Assembly: GCA_963771305.1 (NCBI GenBank)
Contig: CAVYTS010000013.1
Span: 434,001-498,000, forward strand
DNA length: 64,000 nucleotides
From: CAJCIT01 sp963771305
Lineage (GTDB): Bacteria > Acidobacteriota > Terriglobia > Bryobacterales > Bryobacteraceae
Direction: 5' to 3'
Part shown: positions 9,534 through 17,975 of the stretch, piece by piece
How the letters are laid out: every line of letters begins with the position of its first letter
Position numbering within the stretch: position 1 is the stretch's first letter
Notes under the pieces: generated by a model
Databases searched by the model: none
Told to the model about the DNA's origin: nothing
What the model saw: the letters and a program-made list of their open reading frames with translations, nothing else
Program-made: the position numbers and the translations under genes

Positions 9534-10040
9534 ATGACCGAAACACCACAGCAGTACATCGCGCGCATTATCGCCCAACTGCAGGGTCAGGATCCGCTTG
9601 CGGTCCTCGAAGCCTCGCCGGGAAAACTCGGTGCACTCGTCGCCGGCAAATCGGAGAGCTCCCTCCGCCGCCAACCAGCCCCAGGCAAGTGGTCGATGGC
9701 GGAGATCGTTGTTCATCTGGCTGAAGTCGAAATCGTTGTCGGGAATCGAATCCGAATGATTCTAGGGGCGAACGGCACACCCATTCAGGCCTTTGATCAG
9801 GATGCCTGGGCGGTCCGCTACCCGGGCATGCCCGTCGAGCCCGCGCTTGAGCTGTTTCGCGTTTTGCGGTCGGCTAACCTGGCCCTGCTGCGCTCGCTCA
9901 ATCCAGAACAGTGGGAACAATTTGGAATGCACGCGGAGCGGGGCAAGGAGACCCTTAGGCAAATCTCGCGCCTCGCCGCCGGACACGACGTCAATCACCT
10001 CGCTCAAGTACAGGCTCTATCCACGGTTGGGAGCGAGTAG
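9534..10040 (+). CDS. DinB family (DinB/YfiT four-helix fold) protein
   Basis: A 168-residue all-helical protein. LRRQPAPGKWSMAEIVVHLAEVE and GHDVNHLAQVQ supply the three spaced histidines (after HLAE and in GHDxxH) that bind a divalent metal in the DinB/YfiT fold. Family members include metal-dependent thiol (for example bacillithiol or mycothiol) transferases and uncharacterised stress proteins; the thiol partner is unknown here. ATG 9534 lies behind AGAGAGAA. Two further DinB-fold proteins are encoded at 61-62 kb. Confidence 0.85.
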   Translation: MTETPQQYIARIIAQLQGQDPLAVLEASPGKLGALVAGKSESSLRRQPAPGKWSMAEIVVHLAEVEIVVGNRIRMILGANGTPIQAFDQDAWAVRYPGMPVEPALELFRVLRSANLALLRSLNPEQWEQFGMHAERGKETLRQISRLAAGHDVNHLAQVQALSTVGSE

Positions 10041-10050
10041 ACTGGTAGTT

Positions 10051-10719
10051 GTGCAGGTTCGTTGTTCATGTGGCGCCTATCCACCGGAAGACGCTCGTTT
10101 TTGTCACAAGTGTGCTCGCCCCCTCAATGAGGAAGATCACGCCCACTTAAACCAGTTGGCCTCCGAGGCCGCCCCGGTTCCCGTTGCGCCGCCCATTGAG
10201 CCGCCCCCGCTACCGGCGTCGGCTGCCTCTAACATCAATTTCCGTAATTCTCGCGCCGTCACGGTGAGCATCATGGTCGCGGCCCTTACGCTGCTGCTGT
10301 TGTTTACGCTGGCTACGATCGCGCCGCCCGTAGTGCCCTTTGTGTTTTGTGCCGGTGGCTTCCTCGCGACGATTGTCTACACCCGCCGGACAGGTGAATC
10401 CATTAGCGTTCAAAGCGGAGCGCGCATGGGCTTCATGACGTGTCTGTGGGCGTTTGTCGTGATACTTGTGATGAGCTGCCTGGTTGTAGCCGCGCTCGCC
10501 AGCCCCGAAGCTCGTCAAACCATCCAGCAACAGACACCCACTGCTTTCCAAGGCAATCCGCAGATGGCCGAGGCCATGGCGAAGACATTGAAGTCGCTCG
10601 ACAACCCAAGCGACTTTATCGTGAACCTGATCTTCGGCATCGTGTTCATGTTCTGCATCTGGAGTCTGCTTTCCATGCTCGGCGGAATTCTCGCCGCCAA
10701 GTTGGCACGCCGGCCGTAG
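10051..10719 (+). CDS. Zinc-ribbon membrane protein of unknown function
   Basis: A 222-residue protein beginning at GTG 10051. The N-terminus carries a four-cysteine zinc ribbon (CSCGAYPPEDARFCHKC, about residues 5-21), followed by a proline-rich linker (residues 40-60) and at least four hydrophobic spans: two at about 72-115, one at about 130-150 and one near the C-terminus. The region between the last spans is Gln/Ala-rich and polar. Such ribbon-plus-DUF4199-like layouts are common in Acidobacteriota, but no function is established. It begins only 10 bp after the DinB gene and may share its transcript. Confidence 0.7.
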   Translation: MQVRCSCGAYPPEDARFCHKCARPLNEEDHAHLNQLASEAAPVPVAPPIEPPPLPASAASNINFRNSRAVTVSIMVAALTLLLLFTLATIAPPVVPFVFCAGGFLATIVYTRRTGESISVQSGARMGFMTCLWAFVVILVMSCLVVAALASPEARQTIQQQTPTAFQGNPQMAEAMAKTLKSLDNPSDFIVNLIFGIVFMFCIWSLLSMLGGILAAKLARRP

Positions 10720-10849
10720 TCTGCAAGAACTTCAGCACTGAACAGCGAGCGTAGCAAGCGGATCCGGGAACTCTCAATCTTCGAACCGCTGTGGCCTAGT
10801 GAACACCAGGGCGAATCGACGAGGCGCTCGGGTGGGTAAGCGGCCCCGG

Positions 10850-11509
10850 TCAGGAGGCGCGCTTCATCTTGGAGATGGTTTGATGGTGGATTTGCGCCTC
10901 GGCATGAAGTTCCAGATCGTGAATTGAAAATTCGAACCCAAGTGCGGCCGGGTCGAAGGGCTTGTTCTCCTTTTTGGCGGCAGATAGAACTCGGTGGCGA
11001 GTTTCAATTGGTCGTCGAACTCGGCGATGCGCTTGCGCTGCATGGTTTTGAGAGGGTTTCCTCCTCCTGATAGGCGCGACGGGCGAGGCGCTGCTCCTGC
11101 AGCATGAGGTTCGCGAAGTCCTTGCGGTAGCGGGTCATGATCTCGCCCATGATAAGGAGAGAGCGCTGGTTTTCGTCATCGTCTTCGAACATGTCGGCGA
11201 ATTCGTGGAAGCCGCGGGCATACAGAGCCGATTCCAGGCCGGGTATGCTCCCGAGGCGCCAGCGGCAGTCGGCGATGGACTGGACGAGTTCGTTCTCGCG
11301 AGCGCCTTCTGGGTTGAACTGCATGGCGTAATTGAGAATGTGCTGTTCGTAGATTTCGGCCTGATCCTTGGCCAGCATGATGGTGCGGCCCGTGAGGCCG
11401 GTTTTGAGAGCATTTGCGGGACGACTTCGCCTTGCCTTCAAGGGTCTCAGGACCCGAGGAGAGCTGTGCGTTTGGCTTGATTGGCGGCAAGCTGCGCGGC
11501 GGATGACAT
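10850..11509 (-). pseudogene. Decayed acidobacterial hypothetical protein with four homopolymer frameshifts
   Basis: The conserved protein can be followed through three frames. It starts at ATG 11509 (MSSAAQLAANQA, AGGAG 8 bp upstream), shifts at the AAA run near 11472 into NAQLSSGPETLEGKAKSS, shifts at CCC near 11419 into NALKTGLTGRTIMLAKDQAE and the long helix ending RLARRAYQEE, shifts at AAA near 11058 into MQRKRIAEFDDQLKLATEF, and shifts again at the A5 run near 10973 into KENKPFDPAALGFEFSI, ending at 10850. NAQLSTGPxTxEGKAxSSxNALKTGLT-type proteins are a multi-copy family of unknown function in Acidobacteriota and Planctomycetota; I recall the pattern but cannot name a domain. Every lesion sits in a run of three to five identical bases. 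Confidence 0.65.
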
Positions 11510-11614
11510 CTTGTTTTCTCCTGAGGATGTGGTGAACAGATGCCCGCCGGCGCTCCACAGGCGGTGAAGCGCGGGCGGGTTTAGAGTGCTGTGCGCAGCG
11601 GCCCAACACCAAAT

Positions 11615-11642
11615 AGAAAAAGCCGGCTGTTGAGGCCGGCTT
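11615..11642 (-). terminator. Rho-independent terminator for the DUF5996 gene
   Basis: AAGCCGGC (11620-11627), a 7-base loop and GCCGGCTT (11635-11642) form a perfect 8-bp stem. On the minus strand the stem is followed by TTTTTCTATTT. It lies about 160 bp downstream of the DUF5996 gene and just upstream of the decayed gene at 10850-11509. Confidence 0.65.
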
Positions 11643-11803
11643 CAATCGAACTCGAAAGGTCTGATTGAAACTAGCACACGAAAGGCCAAAAACGGATCGT
11701 GCTGGTTGGCGAAATTTCCGCCAGCTGGTTGATTTATTAGGGAGAAAGATTTATTTTCCAGTTCTGTGACTGGGGCCCATAGCGTCCAAGGTGAACCGGA
11801 CAG

Positions 11804-12730
11804 CTATTGTCGAATCGGCAGCACTTCTCGCTCCAGCGCCCGCCGATCCCAACCAGCCAAATTCGCAGCATTTTCGTACGAAGTCTGGAGGAATTCGACG
11901 AGGGCGTCGTCGGGGCATGCCTCGGCGCGGAGGTCATCGTACCTCAGGATGAACTCGCCAAGTTCGGTGATGTACCTTGCCCTCGCCGGTTGGATTTTCG
12001 CCTTGTCCAGACCCACCGGAGCGGGTGCGGCATAACAGTAGAACGCGGCATCGCCAAAGCCACCGTTCCCCGGCCAGAACCCGGCGCTAATCACCTCATG
12101 TGAGTAGGCCTCGCGCGTTATAGAATCCGCTCCTTCCCGTGGAGGAGCGGTACGGCCGGAGAACCTGGTCACAGCCAGATCGAAGCTTCCCCAAAAGAAG
12201 TGAACTGGACTAATCTTGCCAATGAAACGACTGGAGAATTGCTGGAAGATTTGATCGCTGCGAACCAGAACACGCCAAAAACGGTTCGCCGACTCGCGGA
12301 CATAGTCCACGTGTTGGGTGTCCTCCGCGAAGGGGATCGGGTCCTTGAGTTCGACAGGCACGGGGTGAATTCTAACTACGACGCCGAGAGCCGCGAGACT
12401 TCGCTGGTAGTCGCTGTAAAACTCCGCAACAGACTGCGGACGCAACGGCGTCGAGAGAGTGGCACCATTGCTGAGGCGGAAACGCAGGTCGTGGCTCACG
12501 AAGTCAAACTCAATTTCCAGCAGTTCCTTGCCATAGGGCATTGCCGACGTGCTCAAACCACGCGCGCTGACGTAAAGAGGAACGTTCCACCAGTGTGCCT
12601 GAAGGGGACTCAGCGCGAGCCGCGTCTTGCCAACGATCTGCGTCCACATATGCAAAGTGTCCGCGGTCTTGCTCCAATTCGGCCACTTCAGTTCAGGCCA
12701 CGGATTCGCGTCTCGATCGATCGATTTCAT
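11804..12730 (-). CDS. DUF5996 family protein
   Basis: A 308-residue soluble protein. WPELKWPNWSKTADTLHMWTQIVGKTRLAL near the N-terminus, HWWNVPLYVSARGLST, SPVHFFWGSFDLAVTRFSGR in the middle and EVISAGFWPGNGG followed by FYCYAAP are the conserved blocks I associate with DUF5996. No catalytic role is known. There is no signal peptide, so it is probably cytoplasmic. The gene stands alone, with a terminator downstream and a 327-bp gene-free stretch upstream. Confidence 0.8.
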   Translation of the reverse strand: MKSIDRDANPWPELKWPNWSKTADTLHMWTQIVGKTRLALSPLQAHWWNVPLYVSARGLSTSAMPYGKELLEIEFDFVSHDLRFRLSNGATLSTPLRPQSVAEFYSDYQRSLAALGVVVRIHPVPVELKDPIPFAEDTQHVDYVRESANRFWRVLVRSDQIFQQFSSRFIGKISPVHFFWGSFDLAVTRFSGRTAPPREGADSITREAYSHEVISAGFWPGNGGFGDAAFYCYAAPAPVGLDKAKIQPARARYITELGEFILRYDDLRAEACPDDALVEFLQTSYENAANLAGWDRRALEREVLPIRQ

Positions 12731-13057
12731 TGATGTTCCTTTGCTGTCTGGGCACCTTTTCTAATGGCCCGCCTGAGTATCGCGGTAAGTGCCACACCGG
12801 CCGGGAAGGGGAGACGTTTCTCGCTGAAATGCCTCGCGCCTCAGCCTCAAACTTTTGATCGCACTCACGAAGCAATCCTCGCACAAAATTGACCGCTAAC
12901 CTCTCCGGGCGTGCAAGTCAACCCGTCGCTAATTTCGTGGTCTCAGACCAAGGTGCACTCCAGTCCCGGTTCCCCCCCCGGGTTTCCACGCGACCTGAGG
13001 GCACCAACGAGCGACGCACAGACATGCGTTTCTGCTAGGCTGGACTCTGCTCCGGCC
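12731..13057. other. Intergenic region without a recognisable gene
   Basis: This stretch separates the start of the DUF5996 gene from the start of the Lgt-like gene. It should hold both divergent promoters. It contains a C8 run near 12973-12980 but no convincing coding, RNA or repeat signal. Confidence 0.5.
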
Positions 13058-13805
13058 GTGATTCGACTAACCGCTCACCCCGAATTGCACCCGATATTTG
13101 AAGCGCTCGGATACGCGCTCGGGTTTGCGGTGTATAGACGGGCACGTCATAGGTCAGGCGACGTGGGTAAATGACCAGCAACGATGGAGTGTCATCGCCG
13201 CTGCCGCGAGTGGCGCGCTGGCCGGAGGCCGCTTGCTTGGATTGCTGGAGCAAGCGCCAAACGTGCACTTGACGTTTTCGCAGCTGTTCATGCCGGGCGG
13301 CGGCAAGACCATCGTGGGAGGCCTGCTGGGCGCTTGGCTAGGCGTGGAGATCGTTAAGAAGTTCACTGGAATTCAGAAACGAACGGGCGACCTCTTTGTC
13401 ATTCCGCTGTGCGTCGGCATCGCCGTGGGGCGCATTGGCTGTCTCCTGGGCGGCCTCGCAGATGACACCTACGGCATCAGCACCGCACTCCCCTGGGGAG
13501 TGGATTTCGGCGATGGCGTAGCGCGCCACCCGACACAAGCGTACGAGATTGTATTTCTTCTCGCGCTCGGCTACGCTCTGCACCTGCTGCAAAAACGCAC
13601 GCACCCGAACGGCGCTCTCTTTCGGTATTTCATGGCTGCGTATCTCACGTGGAGGCTCCTCATCGATTTCCTAAAGCCGGAGCCTCTCATCGCCGGAATG
13701 AACCTAATTCAGTGGGCGTGCCTGGGAGGCTTGGTAGTGCTGATCGCTGCGGGAAGACGACCGATTTCGATGGCAACTCCCAACCAGGGACGACTGTATG
13801 GCTGA
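13058..13805 (+). CDS. Divergent prolipoprotein diacylglyceryl transferase (Lgt)-like membrane protein (frameshifted near 13166)
   Basis: About 248 residues. The N-terminus (GTG 13058, MIRLTAHPELHPIFEALGYALGFAVYRR) joins the main frame if one G of a GGG run near 13166 is ignored, giving GDV then VNDQQRWSVIAAAA. Hallmarks are GRIGCLLGGLADDTYG, a variant of the Lgt signature, and RHPTQAYE, the family's Arg-His motif, plus about six membrane spans. True Lgt moves diacylglyceryl from phosphatidylglycerol to a lipoprotein cysteine. This short, divergent form lacks the GNFxN signature, and its neighbours (small membrane protein and a tetraether-synthase-like radical SAM enzyme) hint at another lipid-transfer role. 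The stop overlaps the next start by 8 bp. Confidence 0.75.
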
Positions 13806-14016
13806 ACCCCGAGGAACAGAGAAGATCATCGCGGCGAAGCTGCTCACGATCTGTGCGGTTGGCATGCTGATTAGCCTGGGCATGTGTGGGGCGGCATCCA
13901 AAATGCGGAGCGGCCTTTTCGCGATAGCGGGAGCACTTGTTTTCGTTTGCTGCCTGCTTGGCTGCGTCGTTTTGCTTGTGATAATCGGCATTGGCATGTT
14001 GGGGAGGAAGCTCTAG
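13798..14016 (+). CDS. Small two-span membrane protein
   Basis: A 72-residue protein with two hydrophobic segments (about residues 13-33 and 40-66) around a short basic loop (SKMRSG). The start ATG overlaps the end of the Lgt-like gene and the stop lies 3 bp before the radical SAM start, so it is the middle gene of a tight three-gene operon. I do not recognise the family. Its position suggests a membrane accessory to one of the flanking lipid-related enzymes, which is inference only. Confidence 0.6.
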   Translation: MAEPRGTEKIIAAKLLTICAVGMLISLGMCGAASKMRSGLFAIAGALVFVCCLLGCVVLLVIIGIGMLGRKL

Positions 14017-14019
14017 AAA

Positions 14020-15371
14020 ATGAGCGCTCCCACCCGCCCTTACATCTTCTACGACACAGCCGTCTCTCTCTGCGGCACCTGCTATCGGCGCGTAGACGCC
14101 AAAATCGTATTCGAAGACGATTGCGTCTACATGCTGAAACGCTGCCGGGAGCACGGGTTTCAACGAGTACTCATAGCCGACGATGTGGACTATTACCGGC
14201 GCTGCCGTGAAGTCTTCATTAAGCCGCCGGAAATGCCCCGTCACTTCAACACGCCGGTAAAGTACGGTTGTCCGTACGATTGCGGACTCTGCCCGGATCA
14301 CGAACAGCACTCCTGCGTATCAATTCTTGAGATCACGGATGCCTGTAACTTAAACTGCCCCATTTGCTACGCCGGCAGTGGAACGCATCGGACCACCCAC
14401 CGCTCCTTTGATCAGGTTGAACGGATGCTCGACATGATCGTCCGGAATGAGAAGGAGCCGGACATTGTCCAAATCTCGGGCGGCGAACCGACCATTCATC
14501 CGCAGTTCTTCGAGATTCTCGAAGCGGCGAAAGCTCGGCCCATCAAACATCTGATGGTCAACACGAATGGCGTTCGGATCGCCACCGACGAAGCCTTTGC
14601 AAAGCGCCTCGCGGAGTACATGCCGGATTTCGAGCTGTATTTGCAATTCGATTCGTTCGAACGCGATCCGTTGATACAACTTCGCGGCGCGGATCTCCGC
14701 AGCGTTCGCCAACGCGCACTTGACCGGTTGAATCAACTGGTTGTATCAACCACGCTTGTCGTCACGGTCGAGCGCGGCGTGAACGACAGCGAGTTGGGCC
14801 GCATTATCGAATTTGCGATGAAGCAGCCGTGCGTTCGCGGCGTTACCTTCCAACCTGTCCAACAGGCAGGCCGTTTGGGCGGGTACTGCGCGTCGGAACA
14901 TCGGCTCACGTTGACTGAGGTGCGGCGGCGCATTCTGGAACAAAGGCCGTCTTCAAGCCCGAAGACCTGATTCCAGTGCCGTGCCACCCCGATTCGCTTG
15001 CCATGGCATATGTCCTGAAGCTAGGCGGTTTCGTGACCCCGCTCACCAGCATGATCCCTCCAGAGGTGCTCATCAACGGCGCCGCAAACACGATTATTTA
15101 CGAGCAGGATAGCGGTATTCGCGCGCATCTGGCGGAGCATCCGGAGTTGCTAACGAAGGCCGTCACGAATCCAGTCAAGGAGGGCCTGTTCAAACTGTTC
15201 TCCACGAATCATTCACCCCAGTCGCAAGCCGCCACATTGCGCGATTTGTTGTGCTGTTTGCCTCAGATGCTCGCTCCCAAGGATCTTTCTTACGAGAACC
15301 TCTTCCGAGTGCTCATCGTGCAATTCATCGATGCTGATAGCTGCGAAGCACAACTCGGGCTGCTCGCCTGA
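14020..15371 (+). CDS. Radical SAM enzyme related to tetraether / membrane-spanning lipid synthases (frameshifted near 14943)
   Basis: About 450 residues after bridging a one-base loss in the AAA run at 14942-14944: the first frame ends ...RRILEQ and the chain resumes as KAVFKPEDLIPVPCHPDSLAMAY to the TGA at 15371. The N-terminus has CGTC (C18, C21) and later C35 and C42 with REHG, resembling a rubredoxin-like site. GCPYDCGLCPDH (C84, C88, C91) forms one CX3CX2C set, and TDACNLNCPICYA (C109, C113, C116) is the SAM-cluster motif, followed by QISGGEPTIHPQF. This ordered pattern matches the MJ0619/Tes family, whose archaeal member couples lipid chains into tetraethers and whose bacterial relatives are proposed to make membrane-spanning diabolic acids. 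Substrate is inferred. A strong GGGGAGGAAG lies upstream of the ATG. Confidence 0.78.
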
Positions 15372-15419
15372 AAAGCCTTATAATCGACGCGAGACGGACT
15401 TTTCGACGAAAGGAATTCT

Positions 15420-16127
15420 ATGCGCCTAGCTTACTTTAGTTCCCTTTCAGCCGCCACTCTCTTGCTTATCCCCGCGCTCGCCAAAGCTCAGGACCAAGGC
15501 GAGACCTCCCGCAGCATTGCAGGCGGCGGTGTTTCTGTCCCGGGCTGGACGGGAAAGGTCGACGCCAATGAGGAAAAGGCGGGAAAGACGCTGAGCGACG
15601 CGAAACTCACGAATAGTGGCGGGACTTTGAACATCACAACGGGCCCGGCCGTGACTTATTGGAATCCGGCTAACAAAGCGACTGGTGACTACACCGTAAA
15701 GGCGACCTTCACCGAACCGAAGTACATGAACTTAAACAGCCACCCTCACCCCTACGGCATTGTCATCGCCGGGAACGACATGGGAACCGCCCAGCAAAGC
15801 TACCTTTACTGTGCAGCGTACGGCAGCGGCACGTTTATTGTGCGAGGATTCGGTCCCGATCCGTTTCAAATGAACGGTAGGCGCGGTGAAGCGAACGCTG
15901 CTGTGCACAAGGCGGGGGGCGCAGGAGAGCCCGTCACCCAGGAGATCGCCGTTTCTGTTAAGGGCGGTCGAGTGGAGTGCGCCATCAACGGCACCGTCGT
16001 CGCGGGCTACGATAAGGCGGAGTTGGTAACCACAGGAAAGCTCAAGTCGACCGATGGCGTCTACGGAATTCGCGCCGCTCACAACACGGACATCACCGTG
16101 AGCGGTATGGGCGTGACAAAAAACTAG
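15420..16127 (+). CDS. Exported protein of unknown function, concanavalin-like beta-sandwich
   Basis: A 235-residue protein with a signal peptide cleaved near LAKAQ. The mature part contains repeated beta-strand patterns: GGTLNITTGPAVTYWNP, GDYTVKATFTEPKYM, HPYGIVIAGNDMG and VKGGRVECAINGTVV. This resembles the DUF1080 / LamG-type sandwich that binds sugars, but I cannot assign it firmly. AAAGGA lies 6 bp before the ATG. It starts 48 bp after the radical SAM gene on the same strand and could be co-transcribed with it. Confidence 0.65.
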   Translation: MRLAYFSSLSAATLLLIPALAKAQDQGETSRSIAGGGVSVPGWTGKVDANEEKAGKTLSDAKLTNSGGTLNITTGPAVTYWNPANKATGDYTVKATFTEPKYMNLNSHPHPYGIVIAGNDMGTAQQSYLYCAAYGSGTFIVRGFGPDPFQMNGRRGEANAAVHKAGGAGEPVTQEIAVSVKGGRVECAINGTVVAGYDKAELVTTGKLKSTDGVYGIRAAHNTDITVSGMGVTKN

Positions 16128-16155
16128 AGAGGTACGGCCCAGAAGCCGGCGGTGG

Positions 16156-17409
16156 CTATTTTCTTGGAGTGCCGATCAGCGGCTGAATAATTGCATTTCC
16201 GAGAGCGCCGCTAAACTCCGTCATATCACCGGCTTTTCTTCCCGGTGATGGCAGCAGGCGCACGGCCAGCGGCTTGTTCCACTTGAACGCCAGCGTCGCA
16301 ACATCGCCGACGATCCGCGCAATGGATTCTTCGCTCGTGTCGCCTGCAAGCGGCACCGTATCCACGCCGCCGGCGCAAACCGCCGAGTAGGCCAGAATCG
16401 AATCCAGTCCATAGGTCTGTTCGGTCCAGCGGCGCGTCAGGACGGCATCCTCAAGAACGGGAATCATGAGCCCTGAATACCCAGTCTGCTTCACCGGCAC
16501 TGCTTTGACAGCGCGCGTAATGACGCCGGAAGCTGTCTCAGTTCCCGGTGAGCCAAAAGGCTGGCTGGTGAACGATTCAATGGCTGCTCCGATGGAGACT
16601 TGGCCGCCCGGCGCCGGCGTGGGGTCGATGCCGGCGTAGGTCCAACCGCTACCGTCCGCCACTTTGATCGCCGCCGCTTCCACGGCGCGTGCGTGAATTG
16701 CGAGCGCATCGGTAAGTGCCTTCCCCGCTGTGCGCGGATCATGCTCCCGCTTGAAAACATCCATAACGACACTGGCTGATTCCAGTCCGATTGCAAAGCT
16801 TCGCCGGCCGCCACTCGGGTGCCAGGCGCCCGGATAGAACGGCCCATAGGGCTTCAGCATCGCGATCGCGGCAAAGTTAAAGTTTCCTTGACCATGTGGA
16901 CTGCGTTCGCCCACGCTGTGAATGATTTTCGCGGCCTGATGAACCGCGTTCCAATGAATTCCATCTTCGCCGGCCGTCACGATGTTTCCGCTGAGCAGGT
17001 TACCGGGTGTGGACAAAACTTCGGTCAACAGAGCCACCGCCCCGGCATCGTCAGTATCTTCCCGCATCGCGGGACCGATGTTGGGAGTGAACTTCAGCTT
17101 CACCGCCAGTTCGTTGATGGCTCGCAACACACTCATCGCATCCGCGCGACTGAGACTGCGCGTATACTCCGGGAAGGGTTGCGTGGAAATTCGAATGCCC
17201 GACACGTCGTACCCTGCGGCTTTCAGAGCATCGCGCACGTGGCTCAGAAACTTCACCGCCTCTTCGATCTGTGCTGGATATGACTTGGGATCAATTGTTA
17301 TAAATCCGGTAATGGCGCGGATCTTTGGCTTCGGCGTTTCGGCTGATAGTAGCGTCGGCACAGCCAGGGATGTCAGCAGAATGAATCCGGACAGGAAGCG
17401 GTGTGCCAT
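16156..17409 (-). CDS. DUF711 (UPF0210) family protein with a signal peptide
   Basis: A 417-residue protein. IRAITGFITIDP at the start, RISTQPFPEYTRSLS, MREDTDDAGAVALLTEVLS, then GNIVTAGEDGIHWNAVHQAAKII and the late GYSGLMIPVLEDAVL block are characteristic of DUF711/UPF0210, a family structurally related to glycyl-radical-like barrels but of unknown function. Unlike the usual cytoplasmic members, it begins with a clear signal peptide (FLSGFILLTSLAVPTLLSAE), so it is probably periplasmic. It converges on the preceding exported protein with 28 bp between the two stops. Confidence 0.85.
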   Translation of the reverse strand: MAHRFLSGFILLTSLAVPTLLSAETPKPKIRAITGFITIDPKSYPAQIEEAVKFLSHVRDALKAAGYDVSGIRISTQPFPEYTRSLSRADAMSVLRAINELAVKLKFTPNIGPAMREDTDDAGAVALLTEVLSTPGNLLSGNIVTAGEDGIHWNAVHQAAKIIHSVGERSPHGQGNFNFAAIAMLKPYGPFYPGAWHPSGGRRSFAIGLESASVVMDVFKREHDPRTAGKALTDALAIHARAVEAAAIKVADGSGWTYAGIDPTPAPGGQVSIGAAIESFTSQPFGSPGTETASGVITRAVKAVPVKQTGYSGLMIPVLEDAVLTRRWTEQTYGLDSILAYSAVCAGGVDTVPLAGDTSEESIARIVGDVATLAFKWNKPLAVRLLPSPGRKAGDMTEFSGALGNAIIQPLIGTPRK

Positions 17410-17475
17410 CGTAACAGCTTACGCTGCGGAGCCAGTCTCTGCCACGAGGGATGGTTATTCTGGCGTAATCATCGC

Positions 17476-17944
17476 TTAACGGGCTGCTGAAAAAGGCTAA
17501 AAACCGCTCTCTTACGTGTCTGTGTAAGAACTCTGGAAAGGTCGGAAGAGCCGGACAGTTTTAATTAATATCGGCCTTTGAGTGAGCTCCCTGGCTCCGC
17601 GGCGGAGAGCTACGGTCGCGGCTTCGTTTTGCATCCGCTTGCTGACGAGTCTGTGTGAAAACTCTGGGACAGAGTAACGTATCGACTGTACTGCATCTTT
17701 TGACAGGCTCGCTCTGTCCATGCGGCGGTTGACCAGAGCGGACTTCGTGATCGCCTTGGGACAGGCGGCGCCTGTCCCGGTCGGCCTTATCGTGGGTCCG
17801 CTCGCTGACGCTTGCGGTTCTGTGCTGGATTTTTCACACAGACTCTGACGGTCACGGCGCCGAAGCGCCTGCGTTTGTTGCGGTGAGCTGCAGATTCCTG
17901 AAAGTGAGGGATGAAGGGGTTAGACTTTTTCAGCGGCCTGTTAG
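17476..17944. repeat. 469-bp gene-free element with 24-bp imperfect inverted terminal repeats
   Basis: The left end TTAACGGGCTGCTGAAAAAG (17476 on, 24 bp) and the reverse complement of the right end (17921-17944, CTAACAGGCCGCTGAAAAAG...) agree at 20 of 24 positions. Inside there is no credible gene. It contains a perfect 9-bp hairpin GGGACAGGC-ggc-GCCTGTCCC (17758-17778) and copies of a TTTTCACACAGACTC motif in both orientations (17512-17535, 17646-17667, 17826-17848). The element lies between two divergent genes and resembles a MITE or a composite intergenic repeat. No target-site duplication could be confirmed by eye. Confidence 0.55.
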
Positions 17945-17975
17945 CCGATAGTGGACGATTGCGTATAGATACCCG

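Noticed and set aside
12960..13020. tRNA-like stretch around the C8 run
   Set aside because: The sequence does not fold into an acceptor/anticodon/T-arm set.
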